A stretch of 64,000 nt of DNA, from the NCBI GenBank assembly GCA_050953005.1, contig JBMNLV010000009.1, positions 149,679-213,678 of the forward strand, given 5' to 3'. The number at the start of each line of letters is the position of its first letter. The stretch's first letter is position 1. This DNA is from UBA6115 sp050953005 (GTDB lineage: Bacteria; Bacillota; Clostridia; Christensenellales; Aristaeellaceae). Both the position numbers and the translations under genes were made by a program. Under the pieces are notes generated by a model that was not told the DNA's origin, did not search any database, and saw only the letters and a list, made by a program, of their open reading frames with translations. Positions 1 through 7,660 of this stretch are shown here, piece by piece.

Positions 1-1
1 G

Positions 2-184
2 TCGTATACAAAGCTGTATGACAGTAACCGCGGTGTTATCCGCCAACTGGGAAGGCGCCTTGCGGAAACAGATTTACTGGCTACACCCGGTTCAACAGGG
101 GGCGTAGATTTGATCACCACTGCAGACAACGAGAAAGCGGCACAGATGCAGCGGGTGTACTCAGTGGCCCAACGCTTGTTTTGA
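2..184 (+). CDS. C-terminal end of an unrecognised protein
   Basis: The frame is open from the left edge to a TGA at 182-184, giving 60 residues that end in SVAQRLF. The composition is that of an ordinary soluble protein, but I recognise no family in the fragment. The start lies outside the window, so it could be the tail of an intact gene or a remnant. It is followed by about 420 bases without a convincing gene. Confidence 0.4.
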   Translation, partial: SYTKLYDSNRGVIRQLGRRLAETDLLATPGSTGGVDLITTADNEKAAQMQRVYSVAQRLF

Positions 185-608
185 CGGACCAAGTACCATT
201 GCCGGACAGCGTGGGTATTCTCCAACAACAGGCGAACGGCTTTATTAGATTCAAGAGCAATCTCCAGCCGGATGAATGTCAGATATCACGTTGATCGTCC
301 TGCTTAATAAGCACAAAATCTCCAACACACACTACCGGAAGTCCTGTCTATGAGACTGATACGGCATATCTACTGTCGGCTCGCCCGGGGCGTATCTTCC
401 CCCGTTTCACCACGCTTTCACGCTCTGCCGGAAATGTCTGCTGCACCACATTCATTGTATGATTCTTTTGTTTCTCCGCACAATTTTTGCTCATGTCTCA
501 CCGCCATACCAAGCGGGCTATATCAAGTACAAGGCAGATGCATACTATGTCTTGAAGTGCATCCCAGACAATGATACCTTTAATTCCATCAAACCTCCGG
601 AGGTCACT
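185..608. other. Intergenic region, no convincing gene
   Basis: I see no gene I would defend here. A 35-residue minus-strand reading frame (455 down to 348, beginning MNVVQQTFPAERES) has a protein-like composition and may be a remnant of a displaced gene. The last bases (GGAGGT at about 598-604) are the ribosome binding site of the HD-domain gene. Confidence 0.4.
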
Positions 609-1187
609 ATGAACAGAGATCAAGCCATCAACCTGCTTAAGCGTTATAATTCACAATCCTTTCATATCCAACACGCCCTGACCGTGGAACAGGTCATGGG
701 ATGGTTCGCACAGGAGCAGGGATATGGTGATGAACAGGAGCATTGGAAAATGGTCGGCCTACTGCATGATATCGATTTTGGCAGCTATCCCGATCAGCAC
801 TGCGAGGTAGCACCAAGTATTTTAAAAGATGCCGGATTTGATGACAATTTTATTCACAGCGTTACCTCCCATGCATATGGCATATGCGCCGGCAGCCCCA
901 AGCCGGAGCACAAAATGGAAAAGGTGCTGTATGCTGTGGATGAGTTGACCGGCCTGATTGGCGCCGCAGCGCTGATGCGCCCTTCCAAATCGGTTCAGGA
1001 CATGGAGTTAAAGTCCCTCAAAAAGAAGTTCAAGGATAAGTCTTTCGCCGCAGGCTGTTCACGGGATATCATTTCACAGGGCGCCCAGATGCTTGACTGG
1101 CAGCTGGACGAACTACTGAATAAGGCCTTGCAGGCAATGAAAGATGTCGAGGACGAACTCAAGTTCGAGATTCAAAAACACTTATAA
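609..1187 (+). CDS. HD-domain hydrolase-like protein
   Basis: This 192-residue soluble protein carries the metal-binding HD signature in VGLLHDIDFG (about residues 50-59), with an upstream His (FHIQHALTVEQ) and a downstream Asp in AVDELTGLIG, as in HD-superfamily phosphohydrolases of the small 'HDIG-like' type. Substrate is unknown; relatives are usually annotated only as HD domain-containing proteins. The ATG at 609 is chosen because GGAGGT lies just upstream; a longer frame reaching back to 459 has no ribosome binding site. The gene stands alone, upstream of tRNA-Val. Confidence 0.8.
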   Translation: MNRDQAINLLKRYNSQSFHIQHALTVEQVMGWFAQEQGYGDEQEHWKMVGLLHDIDFGSYPDQHCEVAPSILKDAGFDDNFIHSVTSHAYGICAGSPKPEHKMEKVLYAVDELTGLIGAAALMRPSKSVQDMELKSLKKKFKDKSFAAGCSRDIISQGAQMLDWQLDELLNKALQAMKDVEDELKFEIQKHL

Positions 1188-1216
1188 ACCGCATCGAATA
1201 AGGAAAAGAGCCATCC

Positions 1217-1259
1217 TGTGAAAGGTACAGTCCTGTCTCGGGGTCTTGTGAAAGGTACA
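1217..1259. repeat. Two copies of TGTGAAAGGTACA
   Basis: The 13-mer TGTGAAAGGTACA occurs at 1217-1229 and 1247-1259, and a related GAGGTACAGTCC follows at about 1283. Read on the minus strand these give TGTACCTTTCACA, a motif of the kind found at or near ends of insertion sequences. No transposase gene is attached, so this may be an IS-end remnant. No other element is seen between 1188 and 1400. Confidence 0.35.
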
Positions 1260-1400
1260 AAGCGCTAGGTGAAGAAGAGGGAGGTACAGTCCGCGCTTGA
1301 CGGCTGCAAGATGAGATGATATTATCTATTTGCTCGGTCATTATGTTCAGTTGGCAAAGTCACTGATTAGTCCAACCAAAAGACCTGGTTTATCCCCTAA

Positions 1401-1476
1401 GGTCGCATGGCTCAGTTGGTAGAGCACCGTGTTCACATCGCGGGGGTCACAGGTTCGAGCCCTGTTGCGACCACCA
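1401..1476 (+). tRNA. tRNA-Val (anticodon CAC)
   Basis: A complete cloverleaf can be drawn. The acceptor stem GGTCGCA pairs perfectly with TGCGACC at 1466-1472. The D arm is GCTC...GAGC. The anticodon stem CCGTG/CGCGG carries the loop TTCACAT, so the anticodon is CAC and reads the valine codon GUG. The T arm is ACAGG-TTCGAGC-CCTGT, the discriminator base is A, and CCA (1474-1476) is encoded in the DNA. A terminator follows at once. Degenerate copies of its 3' half appear at 5253 and 7451. Confidence 0.95.
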
Positions 1477-1516
1477 AAAACCCTTGAAACACTACGTATC
1501 CAAGGGTTTTCTTTTA
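1477..1516 (+). terminator. Terminator of tRNA-Val
   Basis: The arms AAAACCCTTG (1477-1486) and CAAGGGTTTT (1501-1510) pair perfectly over ten bases and are followed by CTTTTATTT. The hairpin starts directly after the encoded CCA. Confidence 0.85.
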
Positions 1517-1745
1517 TTTAAATTTCCCTTGTTCTCCCCATAGAAAGGATCATATTCTTTTACTTTCGATCTCAACCGAAACTCAAAAATTCTCTGAAAT
1601 AGAAAGATACTGTCAAATTAAGTTAGAAACTTCAAATTCTTCATTTCGATAGACATTTAATCCTCCTTGACTATTATTCTTAAATACTTTCTCAGATACA
1701 AAAAGCTTTCCCATCTTCTTTGATACTACTTCCAAACGTTAATGC
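1517..1745 (-). other. Intergenic stretch with a possible truncated gene end (minus strand)
   Basis: No intact gene is present. On the minus strand a frame of about 40 codons ends at a TGA at 1613-1615 and contains KLFVSEKVFKNNS and NVYRNEEFEVSNLI. It is closed on its upstream side near 1735, close to where the IS630-type element begins, so it could be the C-terminus of a gene cut by that insertion. I recognise no family in it. Confidence 0.3.
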
Positions 1746-1774
1746 TTCACAGAGTAGAAGAAACCTGATATAAT
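1746..1774 (+). promoter_or_regulatory. Candidate promoter of the IS630-type transposase
   Basis: TTCACA (1746-1751) and TATAAT (1769-1774) are separated by 17 bases. The sequence CCTGAT...ATCAGG (1764-1769 and 1796-1801) could form a hairpin over the start region, as is common for transposase leaders. Confidence 0.5.
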
Positions 1775-1809
1775 GAGTCTGCAGTCTACAAAGAAATCAG
1801 GTGGAAGAT

Positions 1810-2385
1810 ATGAGCAGAAAAAGTCCGGTGTTTGAAGAAGCAGAGCGTTCAGAAATTCTTGCGGCTCAAAAGAAACAGCATCCTGTTCATGTTACCCGTC
1901 GGTTGCTGGCCCTGAAACTGAAAGTGGTGGATGGATTGGGCAGTGAGGAGGCCGGAAAGCTTGCGGGGATGCATAGAACGAGCGTAAATCGGATTGTCAA
2001 AAGGTACCAAGAAGAAGGTATAGAAGCCATCGTAGGCGTACGGCACCACAACGAACACCGTTATATGAGCCGGGAAGAGGAAACAGCCTTTCTATTGCAG
2101 TTTCAGCGCCGGAGCGAAGCAGGCCAAATCATAGAAACGCGGGAAATCCATCAGGCCTATGAAAAAGCGGTTGGTCATCCGGTGACCCGGAACATGATCT
2201 ACTATCTGTTGCGTCGTCATAAATGGCGTAAGGTCATGCCGCGCAGCAGGCATGAAAAGAAAGCCAGTGAAGAAGCGATTGAAGCTTATAAAAAAAATCA
2301 CCGAAAAGATAAAAATCCTGAAAAAGAGCCAGCCAAAACTTCGGGTAATGTTCCAGGACGAGGCTGGGTTTGGACGGATCAATAA
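1810..2385 (+). CDS. IS630-family transposase, N-terminal reading frame (orfA)
   Basis: The product holds the DNA-binding half of an IS630-type transposase: a helix-turn-helix region around residues 37-65 (GSEEAGKLAGMHRTSVNRIV) and a second winged-helix region (residues 95-150). The ATG at 1810 follows CAGGTGG. The frame then passes a run of eight A residues at 2290-2297 and ends early at 2385, while the catalytic half continues in the +1 frame. IS630 elements are known to use either one frame or a frameshift, so this may be programmed slippage, a homopolymer error or inactivation. Confidence 0.8.
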   Translation: MSRKSPVFEEAERSEILAAQKKQHPVHVTRRLLALKLKVVDGLGSEEAGKLAGMHRTSVNRIVKRYQEEGIEAIVGVRHHNEHRYMSREEETAFLLQFQRRSEAGQIIETREIHQAYEKAVGHPVTRNMIYYLLRRHKWRKVMPRSRHEKKASEEAIEAYKKNHRKDKNPEKEPAKTSGNVPGRGWVWTDQ

Positions 2386-2860
2386 GCCCAAGCGATGCTG
2401 GTGCAAAAAGGGAATACGTCCCAGTGTACCCTGTCACCATATTCGGGAATACAGATATCTGTATGGCGCTGTGTCTCCACAGGACGGCGAGCTGTTCAGT
2501 CTGGTGATGCCCTATGCCAACACAGACTGCATGAACATCTTTCTGGAGGAACTCTCCAGGGCTTATCCGGATGATCATATCTTGCTGCTATTAGACAACG
2601 CGGCCTGGCACCGCTCATCTGCCATGGTTGTACCAAGCCGCATAGAACTATTTCCGCTGCTACCCTATACCCCCGAGCTCAACCCCATTGAGATGATTTG
2701 GGACGAAGTGCGGGAGAAAGGCTTCCGCAATGAGATTTTTAAGAACCTGGAGGCAGTGATTGACCGTCTGTGCCTGACTGTTAAGGAGTTGGCTGAGGAT
2801 GTCCAACGCGTCGCTTCCATCACCCATCGCAGGTGGTTAATTGATGCGTTATCGTTTTAG
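2252..2860 (+). CDS. IS630-family transposase, catalytic reading frame (orfB)
   Basis: This frame carries the DDE catalytic core of an IS630-type transposase: Asp in MFQDEAGFG, Asp in LLLLDNAAWH and Glu in ELNPIEMIWDEVRE, the spacing and wording typical of the family. It overlaps orfA and is +1 to it; the natural junction is at the A8 run (2290-2297), so the fusion would read ...EEAIEAYKK-ITEKIK.... There is no good ribosome binding site for independent translation. I could not find convincing terminal inverted repeats or a TA target duplication, so the element limits are open. Confidence 0.8.
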   Translation: MKRKPVKKRLKLIKKITEKIKILKKSQPKLRVMFQDEAGFGRINKPKRCWCKKGIRPSVPCHHIREYRYLYGAVSPQDGELFSLVMPYANTDCMNIFLEELSRAYPDDHILLLLDNAAWHRSSAMVVPSRIELFPLLPYTPELNPIEMIWDEVREKGFRNEIFKNLEAVIDRLCLTVKELAEDVQRVASITHRRWLIDALSF

Positions 2861-2917
2861 AACAGTATGAGAGACAACTTTCTCAGAAAAAGCGACAAAT
2901 GAATCCGGAGCCATGGT

Positions 2918-3037
2918 ATGTTATTGGGATTATTTGTTTTGGTTTCAATTCCTCTATTACTTTATGAATATCAGAAACGGTGGCGTGACCACTGGTATGC
3001 AACTCAAAAGATAGTGAATCCGGATTCAATCAGTTGA
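2918..3037 (+). CDS. Possible small membrane protein, 39 residues
   Basis: A short frame starting at ATG 2918 encodes a hydrophobic N-terminus (MLLGLFVLVSIPLLLYEY) followed by a basic tail (QKRWRDHW). There is no clear Shine-Dalgarno sequence. It lies between the IS630-type transposase and the decayed MBL gene and could be a chance frame or a piece of a broken gene. Confidence 0.22.
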   Translation: MLLGLFVLVSIPLLLYEYQKRWRDHWYATQKIVNPDSIS

Positions 3038-3061
3038 TTTTCAAACTTCTTTTGATGTTTG

Positions 3062-4150
3062 CTATCTCGATACCCCCTCCACAGTGAGTATATATAAAAT
3101 GCCATTCTCAAGACCGATAATCACAATATCTCTTTGCATCGGAAGGACGGACTATCATTATAATATTGTCTTGCTGTGCTTTAACTTGGTCTTTTGAGAT
3201 ATGATAGGGCGAGAAACGCTTAGCATATTCTTCGCCGATTTTATTGAAAATCTTTTGTGCAAGCCTATAAGGATAATATACCTTTATGTTTGGATAGGAG
3301 GCAGACGGATATGGCAGATTGTTATTTCCCAACTGCCTTAGTTCATACAGAACATTAGCAGTATAAACATCTATGACAAATAGTCTTTTAAGACCTCAGC
3401 GCGGCTCGATAAAAACTTACAATCCGGTCTATATTCTGACTTGACGATTGAAAAAATACAGGTCCTCTAAAACCTTCGATCTTGTTGATAAGCTGTTTTT
3501 CCAATTCCATCTCGGATAATACTTTTTCATCTTGACACCCAAGCATTGTTCCTTCAATCAAAAGCACATCTGCATCTTTTTTAGCTCTTTTGAGAAAAAA
3601 ATCAAGACAGACAGTCTTTCGCCCATGCCCCCGGAAATCACCCGTATATATTAAAGTCTTGTCCTCGTATGATATTTCGAATGCAGCTGGCATCAAAAGC
3701 TGAATGATCCATAAGATAAGGCGTAATTCTAAACAATTTTACATTGAATGCCTTGTACATTTCAAAATATCGAAATTCCATATTAAAATCAGCATAAAGC
3801 CCAAAGAGCAACGATATTTCTATAATCTTATTGGTACCTTTAGATAAATACACAGGTATGGCTGAATTAATAAAACGAAGCAATCCATAATGGTCAATAT
3901 GTGCATGAGAGATAATTACCGCGTCAAATTGCGGCAAATCCCATTTATAAAGGCCTTTTATGTCAGGCAAAACCCCCATCTCCAACAGTTTAACAAGTGG
4001 ATAAGTTGAAACTTCATCTTTTATAGATTCACTGCTCAAGAAAAGGGGATATCCTGCATCTAATAAAACCTTGGAATCACCCGCCTCCAACTCAATAAGT
4101 GTACCTCCAATCTCTTTTGTTCCCCTATGAATTGTTATTCGCATCTGCAA
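3062..4150 (-). pseudogene. MBL-fold metallo-hydrolase (RNase J-like), broken by frameshifts
   Basis: Joined across three frame changes (near 3688, 3390 and 3140) the minus strand encodes about 360 residues of a metallo-beta-lactamase fold hydrolase. The N-terminal part has the metal motif ISHAHIDHYGLL and then DHSAFDA. The middle has LIYTGDFRGHGRK and LLIEGTML, the wording of RNase J and related beta-CASP nucleases. The C-terminal part has VYYPYRLAQKIF and ends at 3062. The motifs themselves are undamaged, so decay is recent or the indels are sequence errors. The start ATG (4150) lies inside the end of the small upstream gene, which implies translational coupling. Substrate is unknown; RNA or DNA is likely from the family. 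Confidence 0.75.
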
Positions 4151-4382
4151 AATCCTTTTTCGAATAACAGTACTTTGCTATTTCAAAACGAATACCTAAG
4201 TTTTTAAGACCGTCACTAATCAAATCAACCACATCATCAGAAAACAGGGAGTGGTATTTTTCTGCAAGTATATAAGTTGATAAACGGCTGAATTTGTTTC
4301 CATCGTTTTTTATTGTTTTGGTATCGCTCGTATCTTGCGCTGAGTCACGTTTCCCAAATTTAAAGAGGGGTTTTTTGAGCAA
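4125..4382 (-). CDS. Small unrecognised protein next to the MBL hydrolase
   Basis: This 85-residue protein is basic at its N-terminus (MLKKPLFKFGKRD) and otherwise looks soluble. It would start at a TTG (4382-4380). It ends ...ADANNNS and overlaps the MBL gene by 26 bases in another frame, so the two were probably translated together. It follows the nuclease-like pseudogene by a few bases. I recognise no family. Its role can only be guessed from the company it keeps. Confidence 0.45.
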   Translation of the reverse strand: MLKKPLFKFGKRDSAQDTSDTKTIKNDGNKFSRLSTYILAEKYHSLFSDDVVDLISDGLKNLGIRFEIAKYCYSKKDFADANNNS

Positions 4383-4390
4383 TGCAAGTA

Positions 4391-5153
4391 TTATAAATTA
4401 ATAGAAGAATAATAAAGTGTCTCTCCAATTACTCCAAGTCCTCTATTATTTCCGCATTTCAACTCTATCAAATGAAGACCCTGTCCATCCTTATCTACTC
4501 CCCATATATCGATAGCACTTGCTCTGCAAGGAAAGGACGGCATTTTTTTCTTTAATTTCATTAATAAACACCACCTACAGGAAGTTGATTGAAGAGCTTA
4601 TCCTCGTCTATATTCCAACGTTCAGATAGCAATTTCTTCCCTTGCATGAAATACGAACCACGATTCAATCTGACGCTCCATGTTTTTAGTTCCAATAACA
4701 TCTTTTCTTTCATGCAAAGAGTGATTGAGCATAAGGGTTGTTTGAATCAACCCAGTCAATAAAATCCTGAACAATGCCCATTCTTTCTTTTTTTACAGAG
4801 AACCATGTCGGAAAGATTCTTAACATGATGTTAAGCCTATATAGAAAACGGTTGTAATGCCAAGCTTTAGGGACAGCCATATTTACGCACTAAATCATCA
4901 CTTGATTTAAAATCTAAAACCACAAACTCCTATAATGTCTGAGAGCCAGCATTTCAATACCAAAATCCAACCCTCGAAAGCTACACTATTTCTTTGCATG
5001 TCTTGGGCAACGTTTTTTATGGATACATTCAAAGTCCGATTCTTAATAGACAATTCAATTCCGGCAGGCAGTTGAACTCTTGAAACTTTACTCTTCTCTC
5101 TTAGCTTATTGATGACATAAGAATTGTTTTTGGTCTACATCAAGCATATTCAT
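4391..5153 (-). pseudogene. PD-(D/E)XK nuclease-like protein, decayed
   Basis: No single frame is long, but a coherent protein can be followed on the minus strand through several frame changes. It starts at ATG 5153 (MNMLDVDQK), continues with LREKSKVSRVQLPAGIEL and FEGW near 4950, then ERWNIDEDKLFNQLPVGGVY near 4600, and ends with SAIDIWGVDKDGQGLHLIE, LKCGN and GVIGETLYYSS at 4391. The Asp in AIDIWGVD and the E-x-K in IELK fit the PD-(D/E)XK nuclease core seen in putative restriction endonucleases. At least four indels are needed, one close to a T7 run at 4543-4549. Function as a nuclease is inferred from motifs only. Confidence 0.6.
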
Positions 5154-5252
5154 ACCTCTGAGAGTTTTCTTTGCCTTATTTCATTTTTACATTACCATTT
5201 TTCCTTCTCATATGCAATCGAAATACGCATCTCTTGATCTTTGAATACTCAG

Positions 5253-5296
5253 GTTCACATCAACTGGGTCATAAGTTCGATCCCTTTAACTAACCA
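5253..5296 (+). repeat. Degenerate copy of the tRNA-Val 3' half
   Basis: The stretch beginning GTTCACATC and containing GGGTCA, AGTTCGA and CCCT aligns without gaps to positions 1431-1476 of the tRNA-Val gene, from the anticodon loop to the 3' end. The part that should form the 5' half is not recognisable as a tRNA. The following hairpin also resembles the tRNA-Val terminator, so the duplicated block was longer than the tRNA end. Confidence 0.65.
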
Positions 5297-5304
5297 AACA
5301 CACC

Positions 5305-5342
5305 CCCCTTGAGAACACTGCGTTTTCAAGGGGCTTCTCCTT
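5305..5342 (+). terminator. Hairpin resembling the tRNA-Val terminator
   Basis: CCCCTTGA (5305-5312) pairs with TCAAGGGG (5326-5333), followed by a pyrimidine-rich CTTCTCCTTT. Loop and arms align with the terminator at 1477-1516, which supports common origin. Confidence 0.6.
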
Positions 5343-5479
5343 TCCTTGTCAATTCCTTTACTCACAAAAAAGAATGAAGATCCGACTACTTGTCTATATG
5401 TTTAGCAAGCCGTAAATGAGGGTGTTTTTTATTATGACAAAACCGCCCGCCATGCAGGGTGTTTGAAGGAGGATGAACC

Positions 5480-5992
5480 ATGAAGAAAAAAGTAGCAGAA
5501 ATGATGAACGCTCAAATAAATAAGGAGCTGTATTCTGCGTATCTTTACTTGGATTTTTCTAATTTTTTTGTAGAAAAGGGGCTTTCAGGCCTGGCCAACT
5601 GGTATCGCATTCAGGCCATGGAGGAGCGCGATCATGCGATGCTGTTCTATGATTACATGCACCACAATAACCAGAAGGTAACACTTGAAGCCATTGAAAA
5701 ACCCACCCGCGATTACAGCACCCCGCTGGAGGTGCTGAAAGCTGCGCTGGGACACGAGGAATATATTACCGCGTCTATTGATGAAATCTACAATGAAGCA
5801 ATGTCCTGTAAAGATTTCCGGTCCATGCAATTCCTGGATTGGTTTGTCAAAGAACAGGGCGAAGAAGAAGCCAACGCTCATGAGTTAATCAATAAGATGG
5901 AACTGTTTGGTACCGATCCCAAATCGCTGTACCTTTTGGATGCAGAACTGGGCGCACGAGTGTACGCTCCGCCTACATTGGTTGTTACGTAA
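5480..5992 (+). CDS. Ferritin (iron-storage, non-haem)
   Basis: This 170-residue four-helix protein matches bacterial ferritin A in length and in its ferroxidase ligands: E16, E49 and H52 (MEERDHA), E93, Q126 and E129 (EQGEEE). It oxidises Fe(II) and stores the iron in a 24-subunit cytoplasmic shell. GGAGGATG lies just upstream of ATG 5480, and a terminator follows. It is a single-gene unit lying between two tRNA-Val remnants and directly before an insertion sequence, so it may be cargo of the island rather than a core gene. Confidence 0.92.
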   Translation: MKKKVAEMMNAQINKELYSAYLYLDFSNFFVEKGLSGLANWYRIQAMEERDHAMLFYDYMHHNNQKVTLEAIEKPTRDYSTPLEVLKAALGHEEYITASIDEIYNEAMSCKDFRSMQFLDWFVKEQGEEEANAHELINKMELFGTDPKSLYLLDAELGARVYAPPTLVVT

Positions 5993-6036
5993 TTCTCAGC
6001 AGGCAATTGCTCCGCACCAGCGGAACCCAGGTTGTC

Positions 6037-6066
6037 AAAAAGGTCGTTTATACACGGCCTTTTTTG
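6037..6066 (+). terminator. Terminator of the ferritin gene
   Basis: AAAAGGTCGT and ACGGCCTTTT form a ten-pair stem with one G-T pair, followed by T residues, 45 bases after the ferritin stop codon. Confidence 0.8.
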
Positions 6067-6123
6067 CTGTGGATGAAGATGTTAACAAGATTTTTTATGC
6101 TGCGATTTGTATGTATTGTTCGC

Positions 6124-6149
6124 GTTTTCTGCTATAATTCTTGGCTGTG
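6124..6149 (+). repeat. 26-bp direct repeat, left copy (target duplication)
   Basis: These 26 bases (TTTTCTGCTATAATTC near the middle) recur at 7326-7351 with a single mismatch (TATAAT versus TGTAAT). Both copies abut the outer ends of the insertion sequence exactly, so this is best read as an unusually long target-site duplication. Confidence 0.8.
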
Positions 6150-7325
6150 TGTTGAGGTACGATACATAGGTAACACTTAGGGGAAAGAAAGCAGAGAGAC
6201 TTTGGTAGAATGGTTTCCCCAAACAAAACTACTGAAGGAGCTCTCTGCATGAACAAGTTAACTCAGGATGCGCACTGGCGTCAACAGATGATGTTGTATT
6301 GCCAGAACCATGGATTGACGAAGACCTCAATTCGCTACCATGTAAGCCGGAAATGTGTATGGAAATGGCGAAATCGCTGGGATGGGACCTGGCAAAGCCT
6401 GGAGGAGCGCAAGCGAAGTCCCCATACCAGCCCACGCAAACAAAGCCGCAGCGAGGAGAAGCTGGTAAAGCGTTATGGAATGAAGTACCGTGAAGATCTG
6501 CTGCTGGGATACCAAAAGGCCACGAACTATGGATACACACGAAGCTATGGCTGCTTCAAACGGACAGTGAACAGGCTGCTTGGGAAATCGACTGTCAAGA
6601 AACGGAAGGAACGCAAGCCCAAGCCCTACCAACGCGCAGACTATCCTGGTCAGAAACTGCAGTTGGATGTGAAGTATGTGCCTTCGTACTGTGTGTCGGA
6701 TGGCGGGAAATACTATCAGTTTACGGCCAAGGACGAATGCAGCCGCTGGACCTATCGTGAGATGTACGATGAACACAGCACGTACAGCGCGCGGGACTTT
6801 CTGGAGAAGCTGGTAAGGCGATCACCCTTCCCCATCAGAGCGATACAGACAGACAATGGAACGGAGTTCACGAATGCGCTGCTGGTCACCAAATCCAAAC
6901 ACAAGACGCTGTTTGAGCAGGCGTTTCAGGACATGGGGATAGCGTACCACCGCATCCGGATCGCCACACCCCGGCATAACGGCAAGGTTGAGCGTCAGCA
7001 CCGAACGGATGAGCTAAGGTTCTACCGGAAGATGCGGATGTACAGTCTGGAGGATGGAAGAAAACAGTTGGCCAGGTACCAGGCTGTGTCTAACGATTAC
7101 ATCATGACCTGTCTTGGGATGAGCTCGCCCAATAAAGTGCTGGGCCTTTATCAGGGGGTGATGTAATCAAGGCTCAATGCCGAGCCATTGAGCCGCCCTG
7201 AATTCTACCAAGGAAGCGGTGTCAAGGTCAGGTAGTATTTGCTTCGCAAATCTCCACCTTTCCCTTGACACCGGGCTGCTGCCAGAATTGCGCCCATTGT
7301 GTTACCTATGTTTGACACTCCTACA
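6150..7325 (+). mobile_element. Complete insertion sequence, IS481/IS1202-like, 1176 bp
   Basis: The element has 27-bp imperfect terminal inverted repeats. The left (6150-6176) and the reverse complement of the right (7299-7325) both begin TGT and share a perfect inner block CATAGGTAACAC. It encodes one transposase. Between the transposase stop and the right end, GGTGTCAAGG (7216-7225) and CCTTGACACC (7263-7272) can form a large hairpin. It is bounded by 26-bp direct repeats. Long duplications of this size are a trait of IS1202-type elements, whereas classical IS481 elements make shorter ones; the assignment is by this trait plus the transposase. Confidence 0.85.
6249..7166 (+). CDS. DDE transposase of the IS481/IS1202-like element
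   Basis: The 305-residue product has an N-terminal helix-turn-helix (around HGLTKTSIRYHVSRKCVW) and a retroviral-type integrase core with Asp in LQLDVKYVPS, Asp in AIQTDNGTEF and Glu in HNGKVERQHRTDE. ATG 6249 is chosen because AAGGAGCTCT precedes it; an upstream in-frame ATG at 6210 lacks such a site. The gene is intact and full length for the family, so the element could still be active. Confidence 0.88.
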   Translation: MNKLTQDAHWRQQMMLYCQNHGLTKTSIRYHVSRKCVWKWRNRWDGTWQSLEERKRSPHTSPRKQSRSEEKLVKRYGMKYREDLLLGYQKATNYGYTRSYGCFKRTVNRLLGKSTVKKRKERKPKPYQRADYPGQKLQLDVKYVPSYCVSDGGKYYQFTAKDECSRWTYREMYDEHSTYSARDFLEKLVRRSPFPIRAIQTDNGTEFTNALLVTKSKHKTLFEQAFQDMGIAYHRIRIATPRHNGKVERQHRTDELRFYRKMRMYSLEDGRKQLARYQAVSNDYIMTCLGMSSPNKVLGLYQGVM

Positions 7326-7351
7326 GTTTTCTGCTGTAATTCTTGGCTGTG
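7326..7351 (+). repeat. 26-bp direct repeat, right copy
   Basis: This is the partner of 6124-6149, 25 of 26 bases identical and directly adjoining the right end of the insertion sequence. Confidence 0.8.
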
Positions 7352-7450
7352 GAAGTTGAAAGCCTACCAGCAATATGCTATGATAAACGATATTGATAGA
7401 AGGAGATTTTGTTTCGTACTTGCGGACTTTGCCACTTCCCAGAGTGCATC

Positions 7451-7497
7451 GTTCACATTAATGGGGTCACAGAGACTCGAGCCCTGTTGTGACCATT
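7451..7497 (+). repeat. Second degenerate copy of the tRNA-Val 3' half
   Basis: GTTCACATTAATGGGGTCAC followed by CTCGAGCCCTGTTGTGACCA aligns to the anticodon loop, variable loop, T arm and 3' acceptor strand of tRNA-Val (1431-1476) with a 2-base insertion before the T loop. It is closer to the intact gene than the copy at 5253. The 5' half is absent. Confidence 0.75.
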
Positions 7498-7501
7498 AAT
7501 T

Positions 7502-7530
7502 AAAAGAGGCTAGCAGCGCCGTCTTTTGTA
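7502..7530 (+). terminator. Possible terminator after the tRNA-Val remnant
   Basis: AAAAGAGGC (7502-7510) can pair with GCCGTCTTTT (7518-7527) with one bulged base, leaving a short T run. Confidence 0.45.
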
Positions 7531-7660
7531 CGTTACAGCCCTTTTTCATACAATAGGAGGTACATGGAGCATGATTTTATATCACCGGTGGCGTCAATCA
7601 CGCTGCATCTTGAAACAAGGATAAACCCAACTTTCCATTTTATTATATGGAGGAAATCGC

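Noticed and set aside
1686..2887. ACTTTCTCAGA at 1686-1696 and 2877-2887 as target duplication of the IS630-type element
   Set aside because: IS630 elements duplicate only TA. The 11-mer is not adjacent to recognisable inverted repeats and may be chance.
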